A DNA stretch of 64,000 nucleotides, taken from NCBI GenBank assembly GCA_035610835.1, contig CM069457.1, positions 18,384,149 to 18,448,148 on the forward strand, written 5' to 3'. The translations under genes and the position numbers were made by a program. This DNA is from Ophiura sarsii (taxonomy: Eukaryota; Echinodermata; Ophiuroidea; Amphilepidida; Ophiuridae). Numbering within the stretch: the first letter of the stretch is position 1; every line of letters starts with the position of its first letter. A model generated the notes under the pieces. It saw nothing but the letters and a program-made list of their open reading frames with translations, was not told where the DNA came from and ran no database searches. Positions 1 to 14,500 of this stretch are shown here, piece by piece.

Positions 1-999
1 ATTGAATAACTTATGTACTTGAATTATTCACAAATATGAGGTTTTTTAATCTTAGGGAAAATGTTTTTTATTTTCCCTTTATTTTCTCTCTCTCTTTTTT
101 CTAAACATGAATGGGATACATTCCTAAAGAGTTTACTGCCTCAAGAAAGGCTTATTTTACTTGGTTCTAGCAATTATTTCTGCCTAATACTTGTTAATAC
201 CATGTTTTTAATTCATGCAAATTCCTGGAGTTAAAGAATTATACAAGTATACACATTTCTGTACCTTAAAATAATACGATAACTAGCAAAATAACTGTTG
301 AAATTACGTGAAAATAAGATCATTTTTGGTATGGGCTATATAAGCACAGTTATTATTCACAATTTCACACATTAAAAGTCATTTTCCTCTACTTCCAAAC
401 ATACACTGTTAGTTCTGTCAGTTCTAAATTGGCGAACCTGCTCACAACAGCGAATTAATTCAGGAGAGCCTGGGTGCACAAAACATCATTTGGCGCATGT
501 GTGGCGCAACATGGCGCATTGTGTATTGTTTGTGTGACGCTTGCGTATGCCAAAATAACCTGTGTACGCTTAGATTACTGTTGCGCGTGGAGAGATAAAA
601 ACACATAATTCTTGCCAATTTGGAACTGATTGAACTATAGCTTACTTTTTCATGTTATATTGCAGTTTTAACACTTTCCACGCAGCTATACCAAACATAT
701 TGTTCAGAAACCTTTCCCAACCTTCAAAGTCTTATCTTAATAATTACTGAAAACTAGGCATGTTTGTACTATGCATTTCTCATGGTGATTCTAAATATGG
801 TGATGGAATTCAATAAATGTGACATTTGTGAAACATTTTGTGAAATTTTGGAACTGTTGTCTGCATATGACTGCCGCATGGAAAGTGTTTTAAAAAGACA
901 GCATGTGCAAAATTATTTTTTCAATGGAAATCCAATCTTGTTTTATTACTATAGTTCAATCAATTCCAAATTTGGCGAGAAATATGCGTGCAAAAGTAA
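1..999. other. No gene recognised, left edge
   Basis: AT-rich sequence with no exon I can support. The C-terminal SUI1-domain exons of EIF2D should lie to the left of this window; I found no match to them here. A short open frame at 764-1018 has no recognisable domain, no plausible splice context and AT-driven composition, so I do not call it. Confidence 0.5.
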
Positions 1000-1433
1000 G
1001 GCTAAAAAAAATAAATAGTTGAGTTGTGTTGCCCTCATCCGGCCGGGTCAAAATTCTGAGAATGTGGGCCGGGTATTTTTTTTTTTTTTTTTTTTCAAGA
1101 TTTTTTTCAAGATTTTCCCTTTTTTTTCAAGATTTTTTTTTTTTTTTTTCTAAGATTTTTTTTCAAGATTTTTTTTTTTCAAGATTTTGTTTCAAGATTT
1201 TTTTCTCAAGATCTTCCAATCTGTGAAAAGAGATGGGCAAAAAACTGAAATATTCACCATTGGGTTGAAATTACATCCAGTAAGCGTTTTCCTTAGTATC
1301 TTCACACATGTTGACTGAAATAATAGGTATAAAATCATTGATTTGGTAAAATTTTAAAAAAAAAATCCGTCAGGCCGTCCTTCCCGATTTTAGGCTTGTG
1401 AGGGCAACACAACTTCTTTTTTTTTGTTGGGCC
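1000..1433. mobile_element. PIF/Harbinger-like MITE
   Basis: The element starts GGC and ends GCC. It is flanked on both sides by TAA (997-999 and 1434-1436), a 3-bp target duplication. Inside the ends is a perfect 15-bp inverted repeat (gttgtgttgccctca at 1023-1037, reverse complement at 1399-1413). The interior is T-tract and (T)nCAAGA low-complexity sequence. It has no coding capacity and belongs to the GGCC-ended family described in the findings. Confidence 0.7.
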
Positions 1434-1585
1434 TAATGAAAGTAAACGGGCGGGATATTGGTTATACGCATGCATCATGCATTTTATGTGAAATGCGCCT
1501 GTTGTGTTCTCATGTGCACTTATACCCCTCTGTATTATTTCACTGCTGTAAGGAGGCTCGCTAATTTGGAACTGATCAAACTATA

Positions 1586-3583
1586 CTAACCTTGAAAATA
1601 CTTGATCCCATTTCAGATGTGTTCTAGACTCTTTATTCTTTCTTATTAACGCATCATGTAGTAATGTATCTAGTATTACACTTACCTTGAAAATACTTGA
1701 TCCCATTTCAGATGTGTTCTAGACTCTTTATTCTTTCTTATTAACGCATCATGTAGTAATGTATCTAGTATTACACTTACCTTGAAAATACTTGATCCCA
1801 TTTCAGATGTGTTCTAGACTCTTTATTCTTTCTTATTAACGCATCATGTAGTAATGTATCTAGTATTACACTTACCTTGAAAATACTTGATCCCATTTCA
1901 GATGTGTTCTAGACTCTTCATTCTTTCTTATTAACGCATCATGTAGTAATGTATCTAGTATTACACTTACCTTGAAAATACTTGATCCCATTTCAGATGT
2001 GTTCTAGACTCTTCATTCTTTCTTATTAACGCATCATGTAGTAATGTATCTAGTATTACACTTACCTTGAAAATACTTGATCCCATTTCAGATGTGTTCT
2101 GGACTCTTCATTCTTTCTTATTAACGCATCATGTAGTAATGTATCTAGTATTACACTTACCTTGAAAATACTTGATCCCATTTCAGATGTGTTCTGGACT
2201 CTTTATTCTTTCTTATTAACGCATCATGTAGTAATGTATCTAGTATTACACTTACCTTGAAAATACTTGATCCCATTTTAGATGTGTTCTGGACGGTTCA
2301 TTCTTTCTTATTAACGCATCATGTAGTAATGTATCTAGTATTACACTTACCTTGAAAATACTTGATCCCATTTTAGATGTGTTCTGGACGGTTCATTCTT
2401 TCTTATTAATGCATCATGTAGTAATGTATCTAGTATTACACTTACCTTGAAAATACTTGATCCCATTTTAGATGTGTTCTGGACGGTTCATTCTTTCTTA
2501 TTAATGCATCATGTAGTAATGTATCTAGTATTACACTTACCTTGAAAATACTTGATCCCATTTTAGATGTGTTCTGGACTCTTCATTCTTTCTTATTAAC
2601 GCATCATGTAGTAATGTATCTAGTATTACACTTACCTTGAAAATACTTGATCCCATTTTAGATGTGTTCTGGACGGTTCATTCTTTCTTATTAATGCATC
2701 ATGTAGTAATGTATCTAGTATTACACTTACCTTGAAAATACTTGATCCCATTTTAGATGTGTTCTGGACGGTTCATTCTTTCTTATTAATGCATCATGTA
2801 GTAATGTATCTAGTATTACACTTACCTTGAAAATACTTGATCCCATTTTAGATGTGTTCTAGACTCTTCATTCTTTCTTATTAATGCATCATGTAGTAAT
2901 GTATCTAGTATTACACTTACCTTGAAAATACTTGATCCCATTTTAGATGTGTTCTGGACGGTTCATTCTTTCTTATTAATGCATCATGTAGTAATGTATC
3001 TAGTATTACACTTACCTTGAAAATACTTGATCCCATTTTAGATGTGTTCTAGACTCTTCATTCTTTCTTATTAATGCATCATGTAGTAATGTATCTAGTA
3101 TTACACTTACCTTGAAAATACTTGATCCCATTTTAGATGTGTTCTAGACTCTTCATTCTTTCTTATTAATGCATCATGTAGTAATGTATCTAGTATTACA
3201 CTTACCTTGAAAATACTTGATCCCATTTTAGATGTGTTCTAGACTCTTCATTCTTTCCTATTAATGCATCATGTAGTAATGTATCTAGTATTACACTTAC
3301 CTTGAAAATACTTGATCCCATTTTAGATGTGTTCTAGACTCTTCATTCTTTCTTATTAATGCATCATGTAGTAATGTATCTAGTATTACACTTACCTTGA
3401 AAATACTTGATCCCATTTTAGATGTGTTCTAGACTCTTCATTCTTTCTTATTAATGCATCATGTAGTAATGTATCTAGTATTACACTTACCTTGAAAATA
3501 CTTGATCCCATTTTAGATGTGTTCTGGACTCTTCATTTTTTCTTATTAACGCATCATGTAGTTGAGGATCTAGTATTACCTGT
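1586..3583 (-). repeat. 95-bp tandem array derived from an EIF2D exon and its splice donor
   Basis: The same 95-bp unit recurs with exact 95-bp spacing from 1586 to 3486 (about 21 units). Read on the minus strand, each unit holds the 3' part of the EIF2D SWIB exon (genuine copy 3491-3583) followed by the donor CAAG/gtaagt. The exon's acceptor is not in the unit. Twenty units keep the cttac (gtaag) donor core; the one at 1586 reads ctaac. Variants such as ctttatt/cttcatt, agactc/ggacgg and ttaac/ttaat are clustered along the array, indicating stepwise local expansion. Confidence 0.93.
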
Positions 3584-6009
3584 CTGCAAGAAGAGAGAAA
3601 GAGATGTTTTATAATTATATTTCGGAGGCATGAACATGTTAAAGTGTTCCATAAAAAAATCATACATTTTTGTTTGACCAAATAGGCTAGATAGACATTT
3701 GGATGACTCTTTTTGGCACAATTTGGTACCAAATTTGCCACAAAACAACAAAGATTAGCCATGATTATCACCAGTTAATGAAAATCTGTCAAGTTTCCAA
3801 ATTCGGAAACGTCTCAGATTTTCTTTAAATGGCAGCTAATCATGGCTTATCATTGTTGTTTTGTGGCAAATTTGGTACCAAATTGTGCCTAAAAGATCAT
3901 CCAACTGTCATCTAGCCTGTTTGGATAGGACATAAACAAAGTGAATAACTTTCTATTGTTGAGCACTTTAGTTCGAATTAAAGGTGAGTAACCCTACCGT
4001 TTTCACCTTTTCACATTATTTTTCCCAGCAATGAGTGTATTATGTCAGTAATATGACTGTAAAATTGAAAAGAAGGTATATTTTAAGAGATTTACTATTT
4101 TTTACTTTAACTATCCCCATTTTGGCCTCAGTTTTTGAATTTACCGAGCATGTTTAAATTAAAATTAATTATATGTTCAGAACACTTTTTGAAATTCCTT
4201 GGATACACATGAATGTTACTCCTTTTGTATTGACAACCCTCCCCTACCCACCCTCCCCCACTGCTCTGACTTCCCCTCCCCTGTGCATACCTTCTATCAT
4301 TTCTATCGGCCATATCATTCTCTTTGATATATTCAGTAACTGCGGCTCGAACTTGGTCAGCATTAAGCCAGCTTCCTATCCTGAAAGAAAAGGAATGAAT
4401 GATTTAGTTAATTGTGGTATCGAATCTTGGTATATCCAGCCCACAGTTTGTAAAAACATATTGGCTGAAACTACGCTTGCCGATCGGAAGCTATATTCAA
4501 CTTCCTGGGGAGCACACTGTTAGTGGCGCCGTAGTCGTAATGTCAGTGACTTTTGTTGTTTGCTTAGGTATAAACTTAATTGAAGTTTACACAGAATTGT
4601 TGGCAAAAATTGTGCAGTTTCGAAAATGATGATAAAACTTATGTGCTGGACTGTTTTTACAAGTCTGAAACATGAATAAGTTCACCGTTTGTTTTATAAA
4701 TATGAATTCATTTTGTCACTTTCCTTTAAATATACACGATATCATAGTTGTTTGTGTCTGACAGACTTGATGCAAGTCTACATAAATTCCTTGCATATTT
4801 TCGGAAGGCTATTGATGAATAAGCACTCACTTCAACATAACCTAACCTTAGTGGTTTGTTGATGGCGCTATGTAAATGACAAAAATGTAAACTGTTATAT
4901 ACAAGGGTGTGACTGAGAGGCCTCAAATAAAAAAGAGGAAAACAGACAAAAACGAGGAAAAACAGGGTAACAATGCCAAATAATATGGGCTTAAATTTTA
5001 AAAAAAGGCTGAAATTTTGGCACAAGAAACATTTAAAAGAGGAAATCATCTAAAAAGAGGAACTCTCACACCCCTGTATATATATGTGCAGAATAGGAGT
5101 AGGAGTTTCCTATCCCAAAAAAGTTAAAGTCTATGCGGAACTGTGTTATGAATGTTTCATGATGTCATCAAACTCATCCTCTTTTGTGATATATATGTCG
5201 CAGGTCACTAGAGAATCTGTTTTTTACACTTTAATTGCTTATAATTCCTTTGAAGTTAGTTTTTGCTGTGAAATAAAAGGAACGTTTTCTACGCAATCTA
5301 AGCTTTCCATTAATATAACATTGAATTCCAATGAATGTCAACTTATAGGTGAAAGCCTGAAATTTGTTATCAGTCTTTTTATCAATGTGCTCGCGCTGGT
5401 CTTAGGTCTTCTAAGGACACAACTCGTCTCGTTGTTAATGCTAACAAACGTGCAATAGGCAAAACAGCATTTTCGCACTTAGGCCCTATAAGCTATGGAA
5501 TGACCTCCCCATTTTTATTCGCAATGCCTGTAGCGTTCATACTTTTAAAAAGATGCTAAAAACTCACCTGTTTCCATCAGAGTAATTTGTTTTTCATCAC
5601 TTTACATGGCCTATTGGCTCTATTATTGCCCGTTTTTATATTAATGTATCTATATTCTTGGTATTTGTATTCTATACTTGTTGTATTTTTATAATACTTT
5701 AACTGTGTATATACTTTGATTGTATCTTTTTAATATTTTATAATGTTGTTATTTGTATTGTGTACGGCGCTTTGATCTTTTTTGGAAAAGCGCCTTATAA
5801 ATGCTCTGTAATAATAATAATAATAGTGTCATGTTTACCTACATCCTGCAGACCGTAATATAGGCGCCATCTTGGAAGTCACTTGATGAAATTCTCTCAC
5901 CTCCGGAGCGAGCCAAAACATATCGGCTGAATGGCTAGCAGCGCCCTCTTGATGCGAAGTATCGTCTGTTACAATAGAGAAGTCTTCGGGAAGCTGGAAG
6001 GCACGTACA
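3491..6009 (-). CDS. EIF2D: EIF2D exons 8-10, linker and SWIB/MDM2 domain
   Basis: Exon 8 (5839-6009) runs from VRAFQLPEDF to HQVTSKMAPILRSAGC. Exon 9 (4291-4380) encodes IGSWLNADQVRAAV and a KENDMADRND turn. Exon 10 (3491-3583) encodes QVILDPQLHDALIRKNEE and ends WDQVFS. Together they match the SWIB/MDM2 part of eIF2D, where vertebrates have a similar LDP-LCD-ILEKNE motif. An inner GT at 5900 (GAG/gtgaga) was considered as the exon 8 donor; only the longer exon, ending TGTAG/gtaaac, keeps phase with exon 9. Confidence 0.9.
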
Positions 6010-8538
6010 CTGAAATGAGTAAGAATAACGCTGAGAGGTATGAGGCCTATTACTATTAGAGACATTATCTTACCAAATAAACAGACCTTCTTTCAACTTG
6101 GTCGGATTTTGATCGGAAGTGATCGGCACACCAGTTTACCATTACCCTTGCACAACGGGATACACAATAATACGCTACTTGCACACAAACGCCAATTAAG
6201 AATGAAAGCGAGGCTCTCCCCTCAGCGCGCAAGCGACCAACCGCGTCACGCAATGCACAAACCTACGTGAAACCACGACGCAGTGTGGCATGATAGTGCG
6301 TGGTGAGGGGAGAGCCTCGCTTTCAATGGTTCCATCTGTACCTTGCAAGTAGCGTATACAGTCCATAGGCATCACATGATATATCACGTAGCATACTGAC
6401 ATGAACACATGGTGAAATGAAACAAGGCTTCAGCTCGAGGCTTAATTAATTAATCAATCAATTAATTAACAGGGTTGGAGAGGCCACAGATAAAAAAAGA
6501 GGAAAACAGACAACAACGAGGAAAAACAGTGTAAAATTTGCTAACAATGCCAAATATGGGCTGAAAAGAAAAGGAAAAAAAGGCTGACATTTTGGCATAA
6601 TAAAAAAAATAAAAAAGAGGAAATCAGCTAAAAAGAGGAACTCTCACACTCCTGTTAATCAATTATTAAATCTATAGCCATCTGGCTGAAGGTCAATATC
6701 AACAAGTGTATGTACAAAATAAATCATTTAGAGTAAAACCAAAGAAGATTTTAAAGACACCACCACAATGCATTGCATTTTTTGCAAAATGCCCTAATTC
6801 TGGTCTCCAAAATGTCTCGTTCCCATAGACATGCACACAATCATAGCTTCATACCGCGTTCATCATTGGAGCTCTTAGGTTCTAGTTTACATCAATGAAT
6901 AAATTAGTTCAATCAGTGTTCCTTTTTCTTTTTTCTAAAACTTAAGAGCTCAACAAATGCATCATGTGAAAAAGCTTATGTCGGCTGGCGTTCACGCAAT
7001 GCATTGTGGGAAGACTATAAAATCTTCTTTGGAATAAAACAACATTGGTGTTACTGAAAATCAATGAATATAATGTAACACCAAAAGCACCCTTTTTTCA
7101 CTATCAGCCCACATAGAACAGTACTCTTTATAAATACTAGGGATGCATGGGGATTCACAGCGAGGCAAAAAGACATACGCATTTGGATGAAATTGGCCTT
7201 GGATCATATGTGACGTGTTCTACCGAAACCAGACGGAATTGGGCAGGGCTCCAACTGAGAAATAGCTCAAAACATAATTGGGGTGAATTTTTAGGGAATT
7301 TGAGTTTCTGGTAAAGAATTAATCTTCAGAGTGTTTATAACAATATTGTGAAAGATTCAGATTAAAAATATCATCCTAAATGTATGTTTCAGTGATTTAA
7401 AAAACCTAGTTCTAGTAAAAAGCCTAGTTCTAGTAACTTTAAAGGGCGATATCTCAGTTTGATGTTTTCATAAAGACCGTAAAAGACGAACTTGATTATG
7501 ATGTAACTCCGCTTTGGGAAGTCCGATTAAAAAAAGAGAGGTACCATTGTAAAGCTGAAGATCTCTACTTTAATAATCAATTACTAACGCAATTTTGATA
7601 TCTTAATAATAATAATAATAACACACATTTATAGAGCGCTTTACTTTAGTGAGATCTAATGCAGGGATCAGTGTGCAGCTTGAAACTACCCTCCTCAAGG
7701 TTAGTCAAAGATAAGACGCCTAATCTTTGCCTAGTAATATTTTTGGAGAGGTGAATCTTGAACTAATTTAAACATTGGACAGGTTAATCTATGGTGAATC
7801 TTCACCTATATTTCAACTTCTCCCACATATTACTATTGAACGAACATGGTGCACTGAGGTGAATCTTCACCCTACAAATTGCAGGATAGACCTAATCTTG
7901 ACCTAATTTATCCTGAAGAAAGGTGAATACAGGTGAATGCTTGAGGAGGGTAGGTTCAAGCTGCACATTGATCCCTGCATAAACTCAAAGCGCTGTACAA
8001 CATTATAAATAAAAGATTAAAGCAAAAACACAACAATGATCATAAAACTACAAAAATAAACATACACAGAGTCAAATGCATATTTTAAAACAAAAAAACA
8101 TGAGATATGAATGTGCATGACATTAAAAATTCATTATGAAATGAAAGAATGAACAAATACACATCAATTAGATTTCCAAATTAAATAAGTAGGTCTTAAG
8201 TCGCGACTTGAACTCCTGAACTGAACCTGCCTGGCATATGTTCATTGGGAGAGTGTTCCATAATTTAGGGCCCGCGATGGAGAAAGCTCTATCACCGAAA
8301 GACTTCATTTTGCTTTTAAGTGTTTTTAGATTTATAGAACTATGGCCCTTGATTTTAACAATGGTGTTTTATCACTTATATTTGCATGCAATCATTATGC
8401 AATATCATTTTATAAATGTTTTTACTGTTGGTCATTGTTTAATATGGTATATTTTAAGGCTTTTTAGTTGTAGTTTTTAAGATTTTACTGTGTAAAGCGC
8501 TCAGAGGCCTTTTCTTGTGTTGGGCGCTATATTAAGTA

Positions 8539-8571
<33 letters not shown>

Positions 8572-11500
8572 TCATTAGCATAATTTATTCAGATTCTATC
8601 CCCTGTGCAGTGTTCTACTTGCAGCCCTACTTACTCTGGGTGTGTCCTGTCCACATCTATGATAGTATCCACACCTTTCTTAGCTGTTGCAATCCTAAGT
8701 AGATGCTCCTCATTCGCCATGGCTTGGAGAAATTTTGACAACTTCTTGTAGTTTGATTTCTTGATGTCCAGAGTCTGGTCCTTGGGACTAGAATAAGAGA
8801 ATATTGAGAATCAGAAATAGAAAATTTAAAATACAAACATGTAATTCATGCACATCATTAAATTGCACCAAGCAATTTGAATAACATATAGACATAATAA
8901 AATATGAAGTACCAAGGATAGCCCAAAAAGCTTTGAACACAAAGCTTATTTCTATTGGGGTCCTTAACAAGCATAGAAAGGCAGAAAAACCCAGAAACAC
9001 ATGAATAAAGCACAATGCCAAACGAAAAACAAGGACAAAACAAATGAAAACAGGGCACCAGCACAAAGTGAGACCAGCTCAAGAATCAATTGAATCATAA
9101 TTCGCCAAGTGTCTTTTAACTAATTGTTTGAATGAACTAAAATTGTTGGTGTTCTCTTGCTCGGCAATGAGTTCCAGTGATGAATAGCAGTACTATAAAA
9201 AGTAAATCTAGCTTGACCCTTTGAAGAAGGAACAACAAAGTTGAATGGGCTACCCCTGGTACTATATTTATGCAAAGATGAAACTCTAGTAAAATACAAT
9301 TTCAAATAATCAGTGAGACAAATCATGAAAAATCATTGTCCTCGCAGCCGTTTTCGAGTTTATTTTCAATAGTCTCATTCGCGTCATTTTCAAGTTTTTT
9401 ATTATTATTTTTAAGGGATATGGGAAATGGGAAAAATTGTAGTATTTTTGTGGGAACAAATCGTATAGTCGTATTTTCACCCAATTAAATACGGGGAAAT
9501 CGTACAAGTTGGCACGTCTGTCCATAGCTGCAAGCTATATTTTATTCACTTTTTGCTATTATACACAGGGTGCGGTTTCTGAAAACAAAACATTACCAAT
9601 AGCCAGGCATGAGATTGAACAAACATGAACAAAACTCAAAATACTGAAAAAGTGCATGAAAAGGCCAAAAACAGGGTTTATCACCAAAAACAGGCTGAAA
9701 TTTAAAGAAAGTGCAGACATTTGGACCAGAAAAAACACCTGAATTCAGTTTTTAAACTGAAAACTTGCATGCCTCAATAACTTACCAGCAGGCCAGCATG
9801 TGATTCCTGTAGAAGTTGCTTGTTAGAATTGGTAAATCTGATTTCTTTATTCTGGACTTTATGCAATGTAGAAGGCACTGATGTAAGAGTTTATCCATCT
9901 TATCTGGAAGATATCATTAAACAAAAAATATTTGTTACAATCTAGGGAGCAACAAATGTCTCGAGTACAAAGATGCACACCTTTTCATTAATTGTTATTT
10001 ATTATTTACTATGTATAATGTTATGTTTATTATCTTTTTTTGTAATCCATAACCTTTTACTTATTACTATTGTTGTTTTTACATGTCACTTGAGTCCAAA
10101 GTATTTTAGACCTTCGGTTTGCTATGCTCGCAGCTTTGTACCAGAGCTACTAAGCAAGCTAAAAATGATTTTTAAGAACAACTGAGGAAAATGATGTTGT
10201 CACTAAGCTGGTCGGTGCCGGTCGAGTATAACCGGCACTCCTGATTTCCGATCGGCACACTAAAAAAAAAAGGGTAAAAAAAACAGCACTCTAAAAAAAA
10301 ATTTTTTTTTTTTTTTTCTTCTTCAATTTGTGGATAAAATCATTAAACTGCCTCATAAAACAAGAAATGATGTGGCAGGAACCCTAAAGGTGCATTGAAA
10401 AACCTAAAAACATTATGAAGGGCTCGGGACCCAATGCCATGATCCACTGCACTTCGTTCGATCCACTTACTCCGTTCACCGGCCGGCACTTAATTTTGGC
10501 TAGTAACAACACTGGAAGGGGGACTACTAAGGATGGCGTTTTAAGGGGTCCAGGACCCCTTAGATTGACAGTTTTGACTTGTTTGGACCCCTTGAATTTC
10601 TAATTCTGTGTAGTTTTAGATACCTGGACCCAAGTTTTCTCGATTTGGACCCCTTAAATCTGCTGATCAGCGCTACCCCTGTGGACTACTACGGGGTGGC
10701 ACATATTTATACCACTTTCCAATGTTTTCAAGTGTTAGTGATGCATGATCCCCCTTCCTACCCCCCACCCCCCACATCCTTCCTCCCTCAAATTGTGATT
10801 ATACCAACCTGCTGGAGGAATATCATCCTCATCCTCATCTTCATCCACGCTACCATCCCCTACTCCATCAGCCTCTTCAACGTCTTGACTCCCTCGCTCT
10901 ACACCCCCATCATCCCCTATATGTAAACCTGCCAAGTCATCTCCAGTCTCTGACACAACTTGTTCATCAACAGTAGCAGTACCAATCACATCTTCTCCAG
11001 TCTCTGACACAAGTTGATTATCTCTGGTAGCTGCGGAAGCACCATTTTCTTGAAGTTTTGAGTTGGTATTGGTGTCGTTTTTTATATCTGGTTGACTAGA
11101 AAGTTCACTTTGTAGCTGAGGGGTTGGAGATGTATCTTCCACAAATATCGGCAATTCTATCGTCGGTGGGTGTGATTTACTACCTTGTTTCCTGCATGGA
11201 AAGGAAAATATTCAAGATGTGAAATAATTCGAGAATAATGACTGCGTAACAACTGTTTTTGTGAATTTGTTTTGAAATCAGAGGTTTTTGTTCTGGTCTG
11301 AGGAATGGCCGAATGACAAGAACAACGACCGAGGATTTCAAAACAAATTCACGAAAACAGTTGTTAAGCAGTCATTATTCTCATTCATTATTGAAAAAGA
11401 TGCCTATTTATCCAAATCGTTGATAGGTACCAATATTATTGCGCTAATAATTAATTAATTTTCTGTTTATTTTATATTGAAACAGTCCAAGTCGGTTCAT

Positions 11501-14500
11501 CTCCTCATTAACATTTTTATCATACAACTAATCAGAAATAAGCTTTAATCGTGTTCCTCATAACTCATTGAATATTCAGTTTGGGGGCGTGAGGCTTTAA
11601 TTTTATTGGTCGGTCCAATGAGCAAAACAATCGAACACTTTGGCGCAGTACTTTTGGGAAATTATTAGTAACCTGGGCTCGGGGTGTGCGTTATCATCTA
11701 ATAATAAATTTGATTGGAACACACTTGGTACGCAGCTATCGGGATTAAATGTACAATGTAATTTTAAAAACTGTAATTTTGTTTTTCTATTCTAAACTAT
11801 TGAATTGATGCAGAAATCCTTTTCATTGGAATAATAATTTGGTAGTGATAGATTACGTACAACAATTATCTAAAAGTATCTCTAACATCTGATGCAGTGG
11901 TTCCCAACCTTTTTCTGGTGGTGACCCCATTCCATAAACCAGCATCAGAGCATGACACCTCATCACAAAACGTAACAACTTTAAACTTTGGGTATAGAAA
12001 CGAACAGGTGTAATCAGGCACACCCTTCTTGACAACCCCTTGAGAAGTTTTCTATTTGCACGCACAGCTGCCAGTGTGTGAATAGGTCAATGATCATGCA
12101 ATAACTCTCTGTAATCTCTGTGCAGATATCGATTGGAATGATATATTCTATTGCGGGGAGGGGATAAGCTACATTGGGTTATTAGCCTATTGCTATATAA
12201 CTACACCTTTCATGTAAACATAGCATTTTATTTTGGTTAAATTAGGCTAGTCCGTGACCCCATAAAAGTGCGTCGCGACCCCAACTGGAGTCGTGACCCA
12301 GAGGTTGGGAACCACTGATCTAATGCAAGTGAACATATATTAGCAATCACAATATTTCTCGATGTGCAACACTTTCTAGCGAGATCTGTTATTTTGGAAA
12401 AATTATTCATTATCTTCTAACAAATTTTGTATTTTTGTTCATTTGTTTGTTTGAGTGTTTGTTCTGAATATAAATTTTGAAAATGTTTACACATTTAAAA
12501 AAATATTGATTTAAAAAAAATCAGAATTCAAGAAAAAATAAAAGCAAATTAAAACTACTGTCAAAGTGGAAATTTTCGCTCTACATTTATTTTCGCGCTT
12601 TTCACTCCAAGATCAGCAAGCGCGAAAATAAAAACGAGCAAATATATTCCTTTTGTAGGTCTACGGATCGAAGCTCAAAATCGCAAAAATAATAACAAGC
12701 AAACTTGTTCAAAATGTGCTGAACGCGACAATTTACACGTGCGAAAATATCCACTTTTACAGTATATGGGTTGTGCGGGCCCATAGAACAGGTATTTTCC
12801 TCAGCCTTGACACTTTCCACGTGGCTGGCGGCTGCAGACGACATTCCACAATTTCACAAAATGTTTCAAAAATATCAAACTTTTCGTATTTCATTGAAAT
12901 ATTCGGAATCACCATGAGAAATGCATTAATATAAGTACAAACATGCCTAGTCTTGGTTGAGTTATCCTTGAGATAGACCTTGAAAGTTTCGAAAGGTTTA
13001 TCAAATATCTATTTTGTATATGGTCCGCATGCAAAGTGTCGAACTTATTAAAATAAGTTCTCACACTACTACTTACCACAGATAGTCTTTGTAGCAATGC
13101 AATGTATGTATTCCTTTTCCTTTCATACGAGCTTGTATCATTTCCTTACTAGACATAACAGTCCAGCCTACCGCTACCGCCGCGCCATTATCCGGTAGGC
13201 ATATTGCACAGAGTTGACCCCGGGTCAAGTTGGGTAGTCGACCATTTGGAGGTATAACAACACCGGGCAGCATCAAATCTGGACAAAAATTGATAAAATG
13301 ATGAATTAATAATAGAATGGCTACCGTGACTTGACTACACATGATAGTTCAGCCTACTGCTACTGCTGTGCCATTATCCTGAAGACATCTTGCACAAAGT
13401 TGACCCCGGGTCAAGTTGGGTAGTCAACCATTTCACTGGATAACAACACCAGGCAGCATCAAATCTTGAGGAGAAAATGGGGAAACATGATTTTTATTTA
13501 TCAAAGATAATAGAAAATTCTACCATGTCTTGACTACACATGACATTCCAGCCTACCGCTACAGCTGTGCCATTATTCCAGTAGACATATTTCACAGAGT
13601 TGACCCGGGTCAAGTTGGGTATTCTACCATTTGGAAGTATAAGTTTACTGTATATCGCCTGCCATTATTTATCTTCGCTATTCTTTCAAAACCTCGTACC
13701 TCCAACTTACCTCGAAATTGATTTTTTGTGTTTATCATGATGGTAATGTTTTTATTTGTCACAGCCAATCAGAAGGCAGACAAATTTGGCTTTTTCAGCA
13801 CATGTGTTTGAAAACCTTGTATGTATACAAGGTTTTGAAACACAAGTGCTAACCATGTGCTGACGGGAAACTTCCAACTTTCTTGATATTTCGCAACAAA
13901 TGTGTGAACAACAGGTGAGATTTTATTGCAAATGGCTTGAATTGATATACGGACTGGTTTATGGCAGTTTTTTTGTTTATATTCTTTCAAAACCTCATAT
14001 CTCCAACATTCTTTTTTCATCCTAATTCAAAATAATGTTTTTTGGAGATACGAGGTTTTGAAAGAATAGCGACGTTATAATCATCCACATTGAAAAACCT
14101 ATACAATATAAACTTACCGGCTCCAGTCATCATTTTGTCAAGTACTGCAGGCCATGTGATAAGTGATGTCAGCATTCTAGGATATTTCCACAATGTGTAT
14201 ACTGCAAAGAGAGAGAGAAAAGATTTACAACAATTTCAACTTTTGTCGCACATGGCCTCCTTTAAAATGTTGGATTCAACTATTCCTCCCATTCAAAGAA
14301 TACAGGATCTCTATGTACACTGTACACTAATACTGTGCAATCGGCATGTAAAGATCTTCATTTCAGTCATGCTATGGAACAACCGAGTCAAGTTATGACT
14401 CCTCACTATGACTCATTGAGTAAGTCTTGTGAAACTTTACCTGTTGGATTCAACTGTTCTCCCATTCAAAGAATACAGGCTCTCCATGTACACTGTACAC

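Noticed and set aside
1026..1226. Phe-rich 66-residue frame
   Set aside because: It is a translation of the T-tract interior of a MITE.
1586..3583. CRISPR-like or satellite array
   Set aside because: There are no unique spacers and the host is a eukaryote. The unit is explained by duplication of an EIF2D exon end and donor.
5839..5900. Shorter EIF2D exon 8 ending at GAG/gtgaga
   Set aside because: It would end in phase 0 and could not join exon 9, which needs two preceding bases. The longer exon also supplies sequence matching the family.
13530..13721. Plus-strand frame over the duplicated PUA exon
   Set aside because: It is antisense to decayed exon copies and has no independent support.
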